Below, one piece after another: positions 53,609 to 62,251 of a stretch of DNA of 64,000 nt. Within the stretch, counting starts at the first letter, position 1, and the number at the start of each line of letters is the position of its first letter. Where the stretch lies: positions 62,001 through 126,000 of the forward strand of contig NZ_PUAP01000021.1 in assembly GCF_002947535.1 (NCBI RefSeq), in the 5' to 3' direction. This DNA is from Enterococcus mundtii. GTDB lineage: Bacteria; Bacillota; Bacilli; Lactobacillales; Enterococcaceae. The translations under genes were made by a program, and so were the position numbers. A model generated the notes under the pieces. It worked only from the letters and a program-made list of their open reading frames with translations, ran no database searches and had not been told where the DNA came from.

Positions 53609-54460
53609 TTGAATAATTTTTGGAGATTAAATAAATATCACATTTCACTTAGTTTAGTCATATTTTTCATAATGGTATTCTCTATTTTAAATGAATATAT
53701 TTCAAATGCCTTTCTTTATGTAACAAACTTAGCATTTAGACAAGAAATGAATCAAGGTCAAGCCTTTATTAATGTTTTTGATTTCTTTTGGAGGAGTTTA
53801 ACAGAGTCTGTTTGGTCTTTTGATTATAGCTTGATTTTTGGAACGAATTTATTTCAAATGTTCATCCCTTTAGTAGCCTCTATTGGAACGGCAATATTTG
53901 CTCAAAAATGGCAAACCATTTATAAATTTGAAATTTATCATGTTTTAAATTTTAGAAATTTTGTTTATAGGAAAATATTATCAACGGCTACAAAAATCGC
54001 ACTGGCAACATTTTTTGGTTTCTTTATCTATTACTTATTTTGCTTTATTGCATTACATGATTCTATCAACGATACTGTGACACGTCCAATGTTTGAAGAT
54101 ATTTTCGGATCCAATTTTTATGTCAATCATAGGTTTTTGCAGTCTTTTCTAGAAGGAGTTGTTCGTTTTTTCTGGATACCATTTATATATACTATCTTCG
54201 GTACTTCTATCTCATTGATCGTTTCCGAAGCGAAAATATATTTATTAGCCGCACCTTTATATTACTATAGCATGTCGGCTATCGGTACAGGAATGACAGC
54301 TTTTTCTGAAGATATTTCGTTGTATTTTAATCCAACGGTGATTATGGCGTCTGGTGATTATTATACATTTAACACATATCTTTTGTTGCTTGCAAACTCT
54401 ATCCCATTATTTATTGGTATAGTATTGATTTGCGGAAGGAGTCATAATGTTGAATTATAA
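53609..54460 (+). CDS. Polytopic membrane protein, putative ABC permease subunit 1
   Basis: 283 residues with about six membrane segments and a basic N-terminus. No family motif is recognised beyond an ABC-2-like profile. The start is TTG at 53609 with AAAGGAG eight bases upstream; a longer frame from 53561 lacks a site. The stop overlaps the next gene by 14 bp. Strongly AT-rich with long Phe/Ile/Tyr stretches. Confidence 0.7.
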   Translation: MNNFWRLNKYHISLSLVIFFIMVFSILNEYISNAFLYVTNLAFRQEMNQGQAFINVFDFFWRSLTESVWSFDYSLIFGTNLFQMFIPLVASIGTAIFAQKWQTIYKFEIYHVLNFRNFVYRKILSTATKIALATFFGFFIYYLFCFIALHDSINDTVTRPMFEDIFGSNFYVNHRFLQSFLEGVVRFFWIPFIYTIFGTSISLIVSEAKIYLLAAPLYYYSMSAIGTGMTAFSEDISLYFNPTVIMASGDYYTFNTYLLLLANSIPLFIGIVLICGRSHNVEL

Positions 54461-55112
54461 GTTTTTGATTTATCCGACTATTTCTTCTTTAATCATAATT
54501 TTATTTGTCAGTTTTATGCCTAAAACCATCATTACTACAGGATGGATTTTTTCTAATTTCCTATCAATGTCAGTAATGCTTACGATATCCTTTTTTTATT
54601 TGTTTGAAAAACATAGTTTTATTCAAATGGAAGTGATGAAATGCGAGAGTATTTTTCGTTTTTTCCGGTATAAGTTGGCTATATTATTTAATCGTAATGT
54701 TATTTACACGGCGATACTTTCTATCACATTTACAACATTAAGTTACATTAAAGTTGGCAATGCGGACTTCAAAATAATTTCAATCTATTCTCTGGCGTTG
54801 ATTTTATTATTATCTTTATCAGGGTATCTCATGTTAGTAACATCCTTTTCCTTCAAAAATATATGGGCACCGTACATTACTATTATTATGATATATAGTT
54901 TTTATTTTTATGCTTTTGTAAACATAAATTTATCACCCTACTTTAACCCTTTTATTTCGTACATAACAAGTTTCAGCGAATTTCAAGGATATGGAACTGA
55001 ACCTACCTATTTTAGTCATTTTGGAATAATTGGTTTTCTATTCTCAAATTTACTTTTTTGGGGACTTGGACATCTTATTTTTCATATCAAAACTCGGAAG
55101 ATCGATCTATGA
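54447..55112 (+). CDS. Polytopic membrane protein, putative ABC permease subunit 2
   Basis: 221 residues with about six hydrophobic helices. GGAAGGAG lies before the ATG. It overlaps both neighbours (14 bp and an ATGA), so the three membrane genes are translated together. Probably part of one exporter or immunity complex with the downstream ATPase. Family not recognised. Confidence 0.7.
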   Translation: MLNYKFLIYPTISSLIIILFVSFMPKTIITTGWIFSNFLSMSVMLTISFFYLFEKHSFIQMEVMKCESIFRFFRYKLAILFNRNVIYTAILSITFTTLSYIKVGNADFKIISIYSLALILLLSLSGYLMLVTSFSFKNIWAPYITIIMIYSFYFYAFVNINLSPYFNPFISYITSFSEFQGYGTEPTYFSHFGIIGFLFSNLLFWGLGHLIFHIKTRKIDL

Positions 55113-55798
55113 CAAAAAAAATAGTATGTTACACAATTGTTTATTCACTAGAAGTAATCTATGTTATCTATATTTTTTCTAGTAATATCGCTTTACAGGA
55201 AGTATTCAGCCTGATTGCTTTTAATTCATCTGTCTACAAGAAGTTCTTGATCGAATTAGTAAATCCTAAATTCATTGTTTTTTATCTTTTAGTGAATATA
55301 ATTACCTTACTATTCACTATAGATAATTTGACATCCTCAGCTTCGATGTATTCCATGATTTTATATAGAAATAAAAAATCTGGATTTTTTTTACTAAGGA
55401 TAAAACATATCTTTTCTGTACTTTTATTAAATAGCGTAATTCAATTTATAAGCTTTTTTAGTACTTTATTTTTTTGGGGATATATATATAACCTATCTTT
55501 AGACGTCAATATTATAACTTTTACTATCCTATTTTTTAAATATTTCACCATACTATTTATATTCTTAATTTACTATGATTACTTTAAGCTAAAATCAAAT
55601 AATATATTTATTCTTCCAGTGTCAACTTTTTTATTATTATCAGTTTTGATAGTAGATTTACTTTTAAATTTTGGATTGATTAGTATCTCAGATAGTATAA
55701 TAGAAAATTTATTGTACTTGCTTGGTGATTTAACGATACTAGGTATTTCTATGACGATTTTGAATCTTAGATTTAAGAAAAGAGATGAATTTTATTGA
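55109..55798 (+). CDS. Polytopic membrane protein, putative ABC permease subunit 3
   Basis: 229 residues, about six helices, Phe/Ile-rich. The ATG at 55109 overlaps the previous stop (ATGA); an earlier in-frame start at 55058 would lie deep in the previous gene. The TGA overlaps the TTG start of the ATPase gene. Family not recognised. Confidence 0.7.
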   Translation: MTKKIVCYTIVYSLEVIYVIYIFSSNIALQEVFSLIAFNSSVYKKFLIELVNPKFIVFYLLVNIITLLFTIDNLTSSASMYSMILYRNKKSGFFLLRIKHIFSVLLLNSVIQFISFFSTLFFWGYIYNLSLDVNIITFTILFFKYFTILFIFLIYYDYFKLKSNNIFILPVSTFLLLSVLIVDLLLNFGLISISDSIIENLLYLLGDLTILGISMTILNLRFKKRDEFY

Positions 55799-56429
55799 TT
55801 GAATTGATTAATTTGGGAAAACAGTATAAGCAAAAAATTTTATTTCAAGATGTGAATGTTACCTTCAATGAAGGAAAAAAATCTTTTATTAAAGGAATAA
55901 ATGGTTCCGGAAAAAGTGTACTTATGAAGCTCATTGTAGGATACTCTACCCCAACAAAAGGGATGGTCAAAGTTGCTGGAAAAATAATAGGTGTAGATCA
56001 AGATTTTATACCTGATGCTGGAGTTTTCATTAACTCACCTGATTTTATTAAAAGTTGGACTGGTGCAGAAAATTTGTTGTATTTAGCAAATATCCGCAAA
56101 GTAGCTAATGAAAAAAAATTCGTTTTTTAGCAAGTCAATTGAATCTAGAAAAAGATCTGAATAAAAAGTATAAATATTATTCACTTGGTATGAAACAAAA
56201 ATTAAGAATCATTCAAGCGCTTATGGATGAACCTACCTATTTGATTCTAGACGAACCTTTTGATGCTCTTGATAAAAACAGTCGAGAAAATGTTTTGGAT
56301 TTGTTAGATAATTACCTTAGTGAAGATACTCAAAGAATTCTAATTTTTTCTAGTCATAACGATATGATGGAAGACTTTGCAGATCACATCTACGAACTTG
56401 AAAATCAAACGCTACTTCAAATAAAATGA
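55795..56429 (+). pseudogene. ABC transporter ATPase, frameshifted in an A8 run
   Basis: The first part has Walker A (GINGSGKSV near residues 37-45) and ends at 56130. The second part has the signature-like YYSLGMKQKL and Walker B YLILDEPFDALD and a switch (IFSSHND). At 56111-56118 (GAAAAAAAATTCG) one missing A turns EKKIRFLASQLNLEKD into EKKFVF-stop. With nine A the frame would be continuous and encode about 211 residues. Start is TTG 55795. This is either a true loss, an error in the homopolymer or slippage. Confidence 0.85.
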
Positions 56430-56515
56430 ATAAATAAATTTATATAGCATACACCCTATTGGATTTAAAAAATCTGATATTATTAGTGGATCATCTGAAT
56501 TCAGCCTTTTCTTCT

Positions 56516-57409
56516 TCAATCAATACCCCAAAGAAATCGACTAACTTCTCGATCCACTTCTTCATTTTCATGAAGCATACTATGTGAGGCCCCTTCACCC
56601 TCTTCGACCTTTTCCATTACAGGATTACCGTGTTGCTTCAACAAGGCATAGACTGCCAATGCACTATTCAGCGGAACAGTTCCATCACTTAGCTCTACTT
56701 CACTCAACTGCCCTGCAACCAATAAAAATTGTGTGTTGGTTGGGAGATTTCCTACCATGGTTTGATAATCTTGATACCTTGAAGACACCACTGTTGGCCC
56801 ATTTTCGAGTAAATCAGCTAAATTTTGACCGCTATCATCCACGAAATCATTGAAAGGTGCGCCTAACGCTACAAACTTTTCAACTTGCGGTAAAGTGGTT
56901 TCTTGCCCATACGTGACTAGATAACGGAGTCCGCTGACCCCACCCATTGAATGTCCGACAATGTTCACCTTGTTGATTTGATCAGTTGTCTGCAAATAAA
57001 CCAGACATGCACGAATCCATTCTGCTTGGTTCCACTCATTATTTTCATTGTCTTCGAAAAGTACTTGGATCATCGGATTGGTTGCTTCTTTTGATAAAGC
57101 ACCTTGGGCTTGAACATTTCCATTGATATCTACAGTCAATGTCAATTCTTGCTGCCCTTTGCTTTCCGTTTCTAAACGATCGATCATTCCTTTGAACGAA
57201 TTCACTGTCCCTTTATATCCGTGAACAAATAAGGTAGGTATAGTTCCTTTTTCCACTGGTTTCACTTGGCTTGTCACCGTTGTTTCCGTGGAGGCAGTTT
57301 CTTTTTGGCTTTTGTTTTCTTGCGTTTGGCAACCAGATAGGATTAGCAGTACCAGCAACACCATGCGACTTAGCACCCGATTAAAATTTACTTTATTTTG
57401 TTTTATCAC
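56516..57409 (-). CDS. Lipoprotein alpha/beta hydrolase (DUF915-type)
   Basis: This is a surface-anchored hydrolase of 297 residues from the GTG at 57409, which has AAAGGAG upstream; the ATG at 57427 starts that site. The lipobox LSGC places the lipidated Cys at residue 27. The nucleophile elbow GHSMGG has the Ser near 154, and LFVHGYKGTVNSF carries the oxyanion region. The C-terminal His is in GASHSMLHE. The substrate is unknown, probably an ester. A fragment homologous to its last 22 codons lies at 52736-52810. Confidence 0.85.
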   Translation of the reverse strand: MIKQNKVNFNRVLSRMVLLVLLILSGCQTQENKSQKETASTETTVTSQVKPVEKGTIPTLFVHGYKGTVNSFKGMIDRLETESKGQQELTLTVDINGNVQAQGALSKEATNPMIQVLFEDNENNEWNQAEWIRACLVYLQTTDQINKVNIVGHSMGGVSGLRYLVTYGQETTLPQVEKFVALGAPFNDFVDDSGQNLADLLENGPTVVSSRYQDYQTMVGNLPTNTQFLLVAGQLSEVELSDGTVPLNSALAVYALLKQHGNPVMEKVEEGEGASHSMLHENEEVDREVSRFLWGID

Positions 57410-57433
57410 TTTTCTCACTCCTTTCATTCAAAA

Positions 57434-57468
57434 CAAAAAAGAGCTGAGATGACTAGGCATCCCAACTC
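57434..57468 (-). terminator. Terminator of nusG
   Basis: GAGTTGGGATG pairs with CATCTCAGCTC (two G-U pairs) and ends in six T on the minus strand. Confidence 0.85.
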
Positions 57469-57489
57469 CTCCATTATTCTGATCACTGT

Positions 57490-58035
57490 TTAGTCGATCT
57501 TGTCTACTTGATCAAAATCAAGCTCTGTACTTGTTTCACGACCGAACATGTCAATGTTTACTTTTAGTTTTTCTTTTTCTTCATCGACTTCTGTCACTTG
57601 ACCTTCTAATCCAGCAAAAGCTCCTTCGATGATCTTAACAACTTCGCCAACTTCTACTTTAAGTTCGTTTTGACGTAAACTCATACCGATTGAACGTAAG
57701 ATATGATTTACTTCTTCCGGTAATAAAGGTGCAGGCTTACTTCCTGCTCCGTGAGAACCAACAAAACCTGTAACGCCCGGTGTGTTACGGACAACATACC
57801 ATGAAGCATCTGACATGATCATTTCTACTAAGACATATCCAGGGAATGTTTTATGAACGATTTCTTTTTCTTTCCCATTTTTTACTTCAGTTTCTGTTTC
57901 TTCAGGAACAACGACACGGAAAATAAAATCAGCCATTTTCATACTTTGCGCACGTGACTCGATATTTGCTTTTACTTTGTTTTCGTATCCAGAGTATGTA
58001 TGCAATACATACCAATTTTTTTCAAAAGATTCCAT
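57490..58035 (-). CDS. nusG: Transcription termination/antitermination factor NusG
   Basis: 181 residues. The N-terminal NGN domain has WYVLHTYSGYENKVKANIE, and the C-terminal KOW domain has GEVVKIIEGAFAGLEGQVTEVDEEKEKLKV. GAGCC-type purine site precedes the ATG. It couples transcription and translation. TATAAT lies at 58107-58102 on the minus strand, so it appears to be transcribed separately from secE, which is unusual. Confidence 0.97.
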   Translation of the reverse strand: MESFEKNWYVLHTYSGYENKVKANIESRAQSMKMADFIFRVVVPEETETEVKNGKEKEIVHKTFPGYVLVEMIMSDASWYVVRNTPGVTGFVGSHGAGSKPAPLLPEEVNHILRSIGMSLRQNELKVEVGEVVKIIEGAFAGLEGQVTEVDEEKEKLKVNIDMFGRETSTELDFDQVDKID

Positions 58036-58101
58036 TGAAGGCTCCTCATTTCATTTGTAAAATAAAAAAACCTCAGTTCCCCGAAGCTTTTCCTCTCTTT
58101 G

Positions 58102-58107
58102 ATTATA
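58102..58107 (-). promoter_or_regulatory. -10 element of nusG
   Basis: TATAAT on the minus strand, 67 bases before the nusG ATG, with only a weak -35. It provides nusG with its own promoter downstream of the inserted genes. Confidence 0.45.
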
Positions 58108-58408
58108 GCACCGTTTGATGGTTTTTACTAGTGACTTATTTTTTGTACTCGAGTGATCGTAAAATTGTTATTTATTCTTATTTTGACAAAAAACTTATAT
58201 GATCAACTGTTTTTTTAAGAATAATTTTAAACAAAAAAACTCATTTTATAAAGAGAGGGCAATAAAAATATTTTTGGTTTTTGTTATTCTATAAAAAGAC
58301 CTATGAAAATACATACCCAAGTCAATATTATTTATTTCTACAACGTACAATTATAGTCGTAAGGAATCTTATTGAGCTTTATAGAAATTTACGAGAGGAG
58401 GTATCCCG

Positions 58409-58570
58409 ATGGAAACAATAAGACAACTCATTGCAACGATTTTTGATTGGTTAGATTCTCTCGCACTGATTCTCTCCTGTATCACTGTTTTCTTTTTAAG
58501 CTTAAAAGTCTCGTCCTTGGAAAAAGAAGTAAAGATACTAAAGGATACTTATGAGAACCATTCCAAATAA
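58409..58570 (+). CDS. 53-residue single-pass membrane peptide
   Basis: It encodes METIRQLIATIFDWLDSLAL, a second hydrophobic stretch (ILSCITVFFLSLKV) and a charged helical tail (SSLEKEVKILKD). A consensus GAGAGGAGG lies ahead of the ATG. The gene is convergent with the Rgg-like gene at 58714. An amphipathic/hydrophobic peptide with a charged tail might be a holin-like, toxin or signalling protein. The family is not recognised, and the frame is too short for routine gene calling. Confidence 0.6.
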   Translation: METIRQLIATIFDWLDSLALILSCITVFFLSLKVSSLEKEVKILKDTYENHSK

Positions 58571-58646
58571 TAGTCACATTGCATGATTCAAATCAGTACA
58601 TATCTACATTTCCAGATAGTCCGAACAGTTCAAACTCTCCCTTAAT

Positions 58647-58698
58647 AAGCCAACAAAAAACGAAAAGATAGCAAACTTTTTGGTTTTTGTTGGCTTCT
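58647..58698. terminator. Bidirectional terminator
   Basis: AAGCCAACAAAAAAC pairs with GGTTTTTGTTGGCTT between the convergent 53-codon gene and the Rgg-like gene. The A/T-rich stem arms supply U tracts. Confidence 0.55.
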
Positions 58699-58713
58699 AA
58701 GAAATTTTTTACC

Positions 58714-59610
58714 TCATATGTTAAAAATATGTTCAATCTCGTATTGTGCTTCAAATCTATGTAAATCAGCTAAAAATTCATTCTTTAACTTGCTCGTTCC
58801 AATCAATTCTAATCCCTTAATAAAATCCTTTATTTTTTTCCTGACAGCCTCTCCTTCGATGTGCGCAAGTAAAAGTTGATAAAACCGGTGATATATTTCA
58901 GTTTCTCGCTGAAAAATAATTCTGCGTCGAGTCTCAAATAGTTTTTCCAAATAATACTTAGCTAATTTTAGCTCTTCTCTTTCAATCATCAGTAAAAACA
59001 CATTATTATAAATACCTGATAATATGGAATGGAAGATCTCAAACTCTCCATTTCTCATCACATTTTTTTCTACTTCTTTCAACCGCTGTTTAATGTAACT
59101 TGTTTCAAATAAATAGAGGAGACTAGCAAAGGTCGTCATTTCAAATCTTCCCCACTCATCGATTTTCTCTAAATAATCAGATAATCTTTTCAGATAATTA
59201 GTATCTTTTTTATTTAATTTTTTTACACCATCGATCCCCTCATACCACTTATAAGTTTTGACAGCAAGATAATTTCTTATGACGACTAAATCATCTGAGT
59301 ATTCTACTTCTTGGGCTAGTTTTTTTAATTGATAATTGACTGCACCACTATTTTTTTCTAGATTCCGGAACATTTTCTTCAAACTCAAATTTTTTTGAGA
59401 TACCTTATCTCCATCAAGATAAAACATGAATTCATCGATCGTCATATTCAATCGTTCTAATAATTCTAAAAAGACTAATAATGGTAGATGATTTTTCCCA
59501 TTCTCATATTTAGCTAACGTTTCCCGCGAAACAATTCCATGCGCTAGTTTTTTTTGAGAGATGCCTCTATCAACACGCATTTTTTTTAATAATTCATGAA
59601 CTTCCATCAT
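58714..59610 (-). CDS. Rgg/MutR-like transcriptional regulator
   Basis: 298 residues. An XRE helix-turn-helix (VHELLKKMRVDRGISQKKLAHGIVSRETLAKYENGK) is followed by a long helical, TPR-like region. The ATG at 59610 (or the next codon) follows AAGGTGG. The frame from TTG 59628 starts before that site. It sits between secE and nusG, which are normally adjacent, next to a small membrane peptide gene. No SHP-like peptide was found divergent to it. Its target is unknown. Confidence 0.75.
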   Translation of the reverse strand: MMEVHELLKKMRVDRGISQKKLAHGIVSRETLAKYENGKNHLPLLVFLELLERLNMTIDEFMFYLDGDKVSQKNLSLKKMFRNLEKNSGAVNYQLKKLAQEVEYSDDLVVIRNYLAVKTYKWYEGIDGVKKLNKKDTNYLKRLSDYLEKIDEWGRFEMTTFASLLYLFETSYIKQRLKEVEKNVMRNGEFEIFHSILSGIYNNVFLLMIEREELKLAKYYLEKLFETRRRIIFQRETEIYHRFYQLLLAHIEGEAVRKKIKDFIKGLELIGTSKLKNEFLADLHRFEAQYEIEHIFNI

Positions 59611-59780
59611 TCCCACCTTACTTATCAATTAATGGATTCGTTATTTGTTAAATTATTCACAATTATATCTTTACATTGCCAAACCTTTCTCTAATAAATA
59701 AGTGACAGATAAAAAAATAGAGCTTCCAATTGATTGATAATCATGGATAGCTCGCCTTTTATTTAGATAAACTCATTGAA

Positions 59781-59951
59781 TTATTGCAAGATCCATGCAA
59801 ACAGACTTTGGATCGCTGTATCCATCACGAAAAACATTAGTCCGAAGATGATCGATGTTTCGATAACGACTAGTGTATCTTTACGTAATTGTTTTTTACT
59901 TGACCAAGTCACTTGTTTCATTTCATCTTTTACACTTTTAAGAAATTTCAT
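59781..59951 (-). CDS. secE: Preprotein translocase subunit SecE
   Basis: 56 residues: MKFLKSVKDEMKQVTWSSKK, then a single membrane helix (about 30-50) with the KQVTWSSKKQL motif conserved in SecE. GGAGGAGG precedes the ATG. It is an essential partner of SecY in the translocon and follows rpmG in the usual order. It is too short for many gene callers. Confidence 0.95.
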   Translation of the reverse strand: MKFLKSVKDEMKQVTWSSKKQLRKDTLVVIETSIIFGLMFFVMDTAIQSLFAWILQ

Positions 59952-59968
59952 CGTAAGCCTCCTCCTTG

Positions 59969-60121
59969 TTATTTTGTCTCTTTATGTAATGTGTATTGAT
60001 TACAATATTTACAAAATTTGTTGATTTCCAAACGCTCGCCGCTTTTTCCTTCACTAATCGACTTAGTATAGTTTCGAGAACCACAAACGGAACATGCTAA
60101 TGCCGCTTTTTTCTTTGCCAT
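59969..60121 (-). CDS. rpmG: 50S ribosomal protein L33
   Basis: 50 residues starting [20 protein letters not shown], with two zinc-binding CxxC pairs (CSVC and CKYC), so it is the zinc-containing form. GAGGAGGGGA-type site before the ATG. It precedes secE by 17 bases. Confidence 0.95.
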   Translation of the reverse strand: MAKKKAALACSVCGSRNYTKSISEGKSGERLEINKFCKYCNQYTLHKETK

Positions 60122-60279
60122 CCGTTTCCCCTCCTCACTGAAAACCAAATTTATACCATACTACATTATCATGTAAATTATTTTATGTCAATTAGTGATC
60201 GTACGCTCTACTGTTTTTATTTTAGTTATGATATGATTACTTAAAGGATTTTAAAAATGAACAATCTGGAGGTATGACT

Positions 60280-60924
60280 ATGCTATTAAAAACTCTTGTT
60301 TACAAGAAAAAAGATTTGACTACCGTCTCTGAGACAAGCAACTTGGAAGAAGCATTAGAAATTTTAGAAACATCCGGTTACCGTTGTGTACCGATTCTTG
60401 ATACTTCCGGGAATATTTTCCGTGGAAATATTTATAAAATGCACATCTATCGTCACAAAGCAAATGGCGGCGATATGACTTTACCGGTCACTCATCTATT
60501 GAAAAACGCAACAAAATTCATTTATTTAGATACCTCTTTCTTTAAAGTATTCTTTACGATCAAAGAGCTGCCATACATCGCTGTACTTGATAGCCAAAAC
60601 CATTTCTATGGGATTTTGACACACAGTACATTGCTTGGTATGTTGTCTCAGTCTTGGAGCGTAGAACAAGGAAGCTACGTCTTGACGATTGCTTCGACAG
60701 GTAAACAAGGTGACTTAGCGGCGATTTCAAAGATCATCGCAAAATATAGTAGCATTGCTAGTTGTATCACTTTAGATATCGAAAAAGATGAATACATCCG
60801 TCGTACCTTGATCACTCTACCTGCGCATACAGAAAAAAGTGTCTGTGATTCGATCGTCAATCACTTAGAAAAGAAAAATTACAAAGTGATCGAAATTGAA
60901 AACTTACAAGATTCTGATAAATAA
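60280..60924 (+). CDS. CBS-ACT domain protein, c-di-AMP-binding type (CbpA-like)
   Basis: 214 residues from the ATG at 60280 (TGGAGGT upstream; the ATG at 60274 touches that site). A CBS pair occupies about residues 10-135 (ALEILETSGYRCVPILD, ELPYIAVLDSQNHFYGILTHSTLLGML), and an ACT domain about 140-205 (LTIASTGKQGDLAAISKIIAKYSSIA). This architecture is that of the Listeria c-di-AMP-binding protein CbpA. It would be the second c-di-AMP effector in the window after BusR. Ligand inferred from family. Confidence 0.75.
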   Translation: MLLKTLVYKKKDLTTVSETSNLEEALEILETSGYRCVPILDTSGNIFRGNIYKMHIYRHKANGGDMTLPVTHLLKNATKFIYLDTSFFKVFFTIKELPYIAVLDSQNHFYGILTHSTLLGMLSQSWSVEQGSYVLTIASTGKQGDLAAISKIIAKYSSIASCITLDIEKDEYIRRTLITLPAHTEKSVCDSIVNHLEKKNYKVIEIENLQDSDK

Positions 60925-60978
60925 AAACCTGTTTAGTGGTTGATATTTACTAACTATTTTTCGAAAAATCATATTTCA

Positions 60979-61033
60979 AAAAAGCCAGAAATCCCAAAAT
61001 CATTTAAGACTTTTGGAATTCCTGGCTTTTTTA
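60979..61033. terminator. Bidirectional terminator
   Basis: AAAAGCCAG..CTGGCTTTT with an inner AATTCCAAAAG-like stem lies between convergent genes. Confidence 0.8.
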
Positions 61034-61048
61034 CTCGATTAAAAACAA

Positions 61049-61552
61049 TCATACACGATCGTTGAATTTCACTGCTTGGTCTAGATAATACATCAATGGC
61101 GCAGAAACAGCCATCACGATAAATTCACTTAACGCAAGTGTACCATAGGTTGTCCAAAACGCTTGACCGCCAGTTGGTACTAACATATAAGCAATCATAA
61201 ACATACTGATTGTAAAGAACGCTGTATTTAATGCTAAGCGCACTTTGACATTTTTCACTTTATTTTGGATAAGTGCCGTTAGTCCTAATGCAAGTAGTGT
61301 TTGACCACCACCGAAAATCACATCCATAACACCAAAACCATAAATGGCATTATAAACGATCACGCCACCTAAGACACCCCATAATAATTTTCGATTGAAT
61401 ACAACTAAATGATTCAAACTTTCTGAAATACGAAATTGGATTGGTCCTGAAGATACAGGTGCTACCAAAATCGTTAACGCTAGATATAATGCCATGATCA
61501 GCCCATTAACAACGACTACCATCAGTCGTTGCCTACTCTTTGTTCTCTCCAT
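61049..61552 (-). CDS. queT: Queuosine-precursor ECF transporter S component QueT
   Basis: A 167-residue membrane protein with about five helices. APVSSGPIQFRISESLNHLVVFNRKLLWGVLGGVIVYN is the family signature. It would capture preQ1 or preQ0 for an energy-coupling-factor transporter, whose ATPase module is elsewhere. A preQ1-I riboswitch precedes it, in agreement with the role. Confidence 0.92.
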   Translation of the reverse strand: MERTKSRQRLMVVVVNGLIMALYLALTILVAPVSSGPIQFRISESLNHLVVFNRKLLWGVLGGVIVYNAIYGFGVMDVIFGGGQTLLALGLTALIQNKVKNVKVRLALNTAFFTISMFMIAYMLVPTGGQAFWTTYGTLALSEFIVMAVSAPLMYYLDQAVKFNDRV

Positions 61553-61568
61553 ATTCTATTCCTCATTT

Positions 61569-61609
61569 CTCCTAGTTTTGTTAATGCGGGATGGTCGACG
61601 AACCGCAAG
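61569..61609 (-). ncRNA. preQ1-I riboswitch
   Basis: On the minus strand GCGGTTCGTCGACC-ATCCCGC forms the short P1 stem and loop and is followed by ATTAACAAAACTAGGAG, the A-rich tail that folds back as a pseudoknot. The tail contains the AGGAG of queT, so ligand binding would hide the ribosome site. The pattern closely follows known preQ1-I sensors. Confidence 0.88.
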
Positions 61610-61613
61610 GCGT

Positions 61614-61641
61614 ATTATAACATAACAATTCTAGATTACAA
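61614..61641 (-). promoter_or_regulatory. Promoter of queT
   Basis: TTGTAA (61641-61636), a 16-base spacer and TATAAT (61619-61614), ending 5 bases before the riboswitch. Confidence 0.6.
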
Positions 61642-61644
61642 CCT

Positions 61645-62251
61645 TCCCTCTATACACCCATTTCAGCATTTTTACCTTAACTTGAAAAGATTGTTATAAA
61701 AAATAAAAGAAGTAAAAACAAGCAAGACACCTCGATTAGTTAGTGCAAGACCTTACTGAACAGCATCGTTGAGAGATTGGGGCTTGATAGATAAAGGAAT
61801 CGCGCTCTTTTTATCAAAAAAATGGGTGCCAGCGTTGACTAACACTTCCCAGACAATTCTTCGTTTCTATCTTTTACCTACGTTTTTTCGTTTGTTCTTT
61901 ATTGTATTTTCTAACTTAACTTCTTTTTCATTTCCCCAAACCTCTGCTATAATAACCAAGATTGTAATTCTTTTGACAATAATGACGAGGTGCTTTGTTG
62001 AACCTTCACTGGTTGACTCTATTAGAAAACCAACCGCTTATAGTGAGAAGATTTAGTGAAGCATCGTTGATCTATTTACATGACTAAAACCACAAGTATT
62101 CACAGCTGTTGATTAAATCTGACACTGCTTGCTCTCCTTTTGACTATGTCGCCTTGCTATCGTATGCCAATGAGAACTCATGAAGGAGCCCGACAAGACT
62201 TGTTTTCTCAACTCAAGTACTCGATACTTTGGTGCATTCCAGGAGGAAAAA
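61645..62251. other. Long non-coding stretch before the diacylglycerol-kinase-family gene
   Basis: TATAAT near 61949 reads rightwards about 300 bases before the next start codon. The transcript would contain several complementary segments (CTTCAC/GTGAAG and GGTTG/CAACC around 62003-62060). It may be a structured leader or small RNA. I recognise no known family. A 95-codon open frame at 61769-62056 lacks a ribosome site. Confidence 0.4.

Noticed and set aside
61769-62056. 95-codon open frame before the lipid kinase gene
   Set aside because: No ribosome site; a promoter-like TATAAT lies inside it and it shows no domain.
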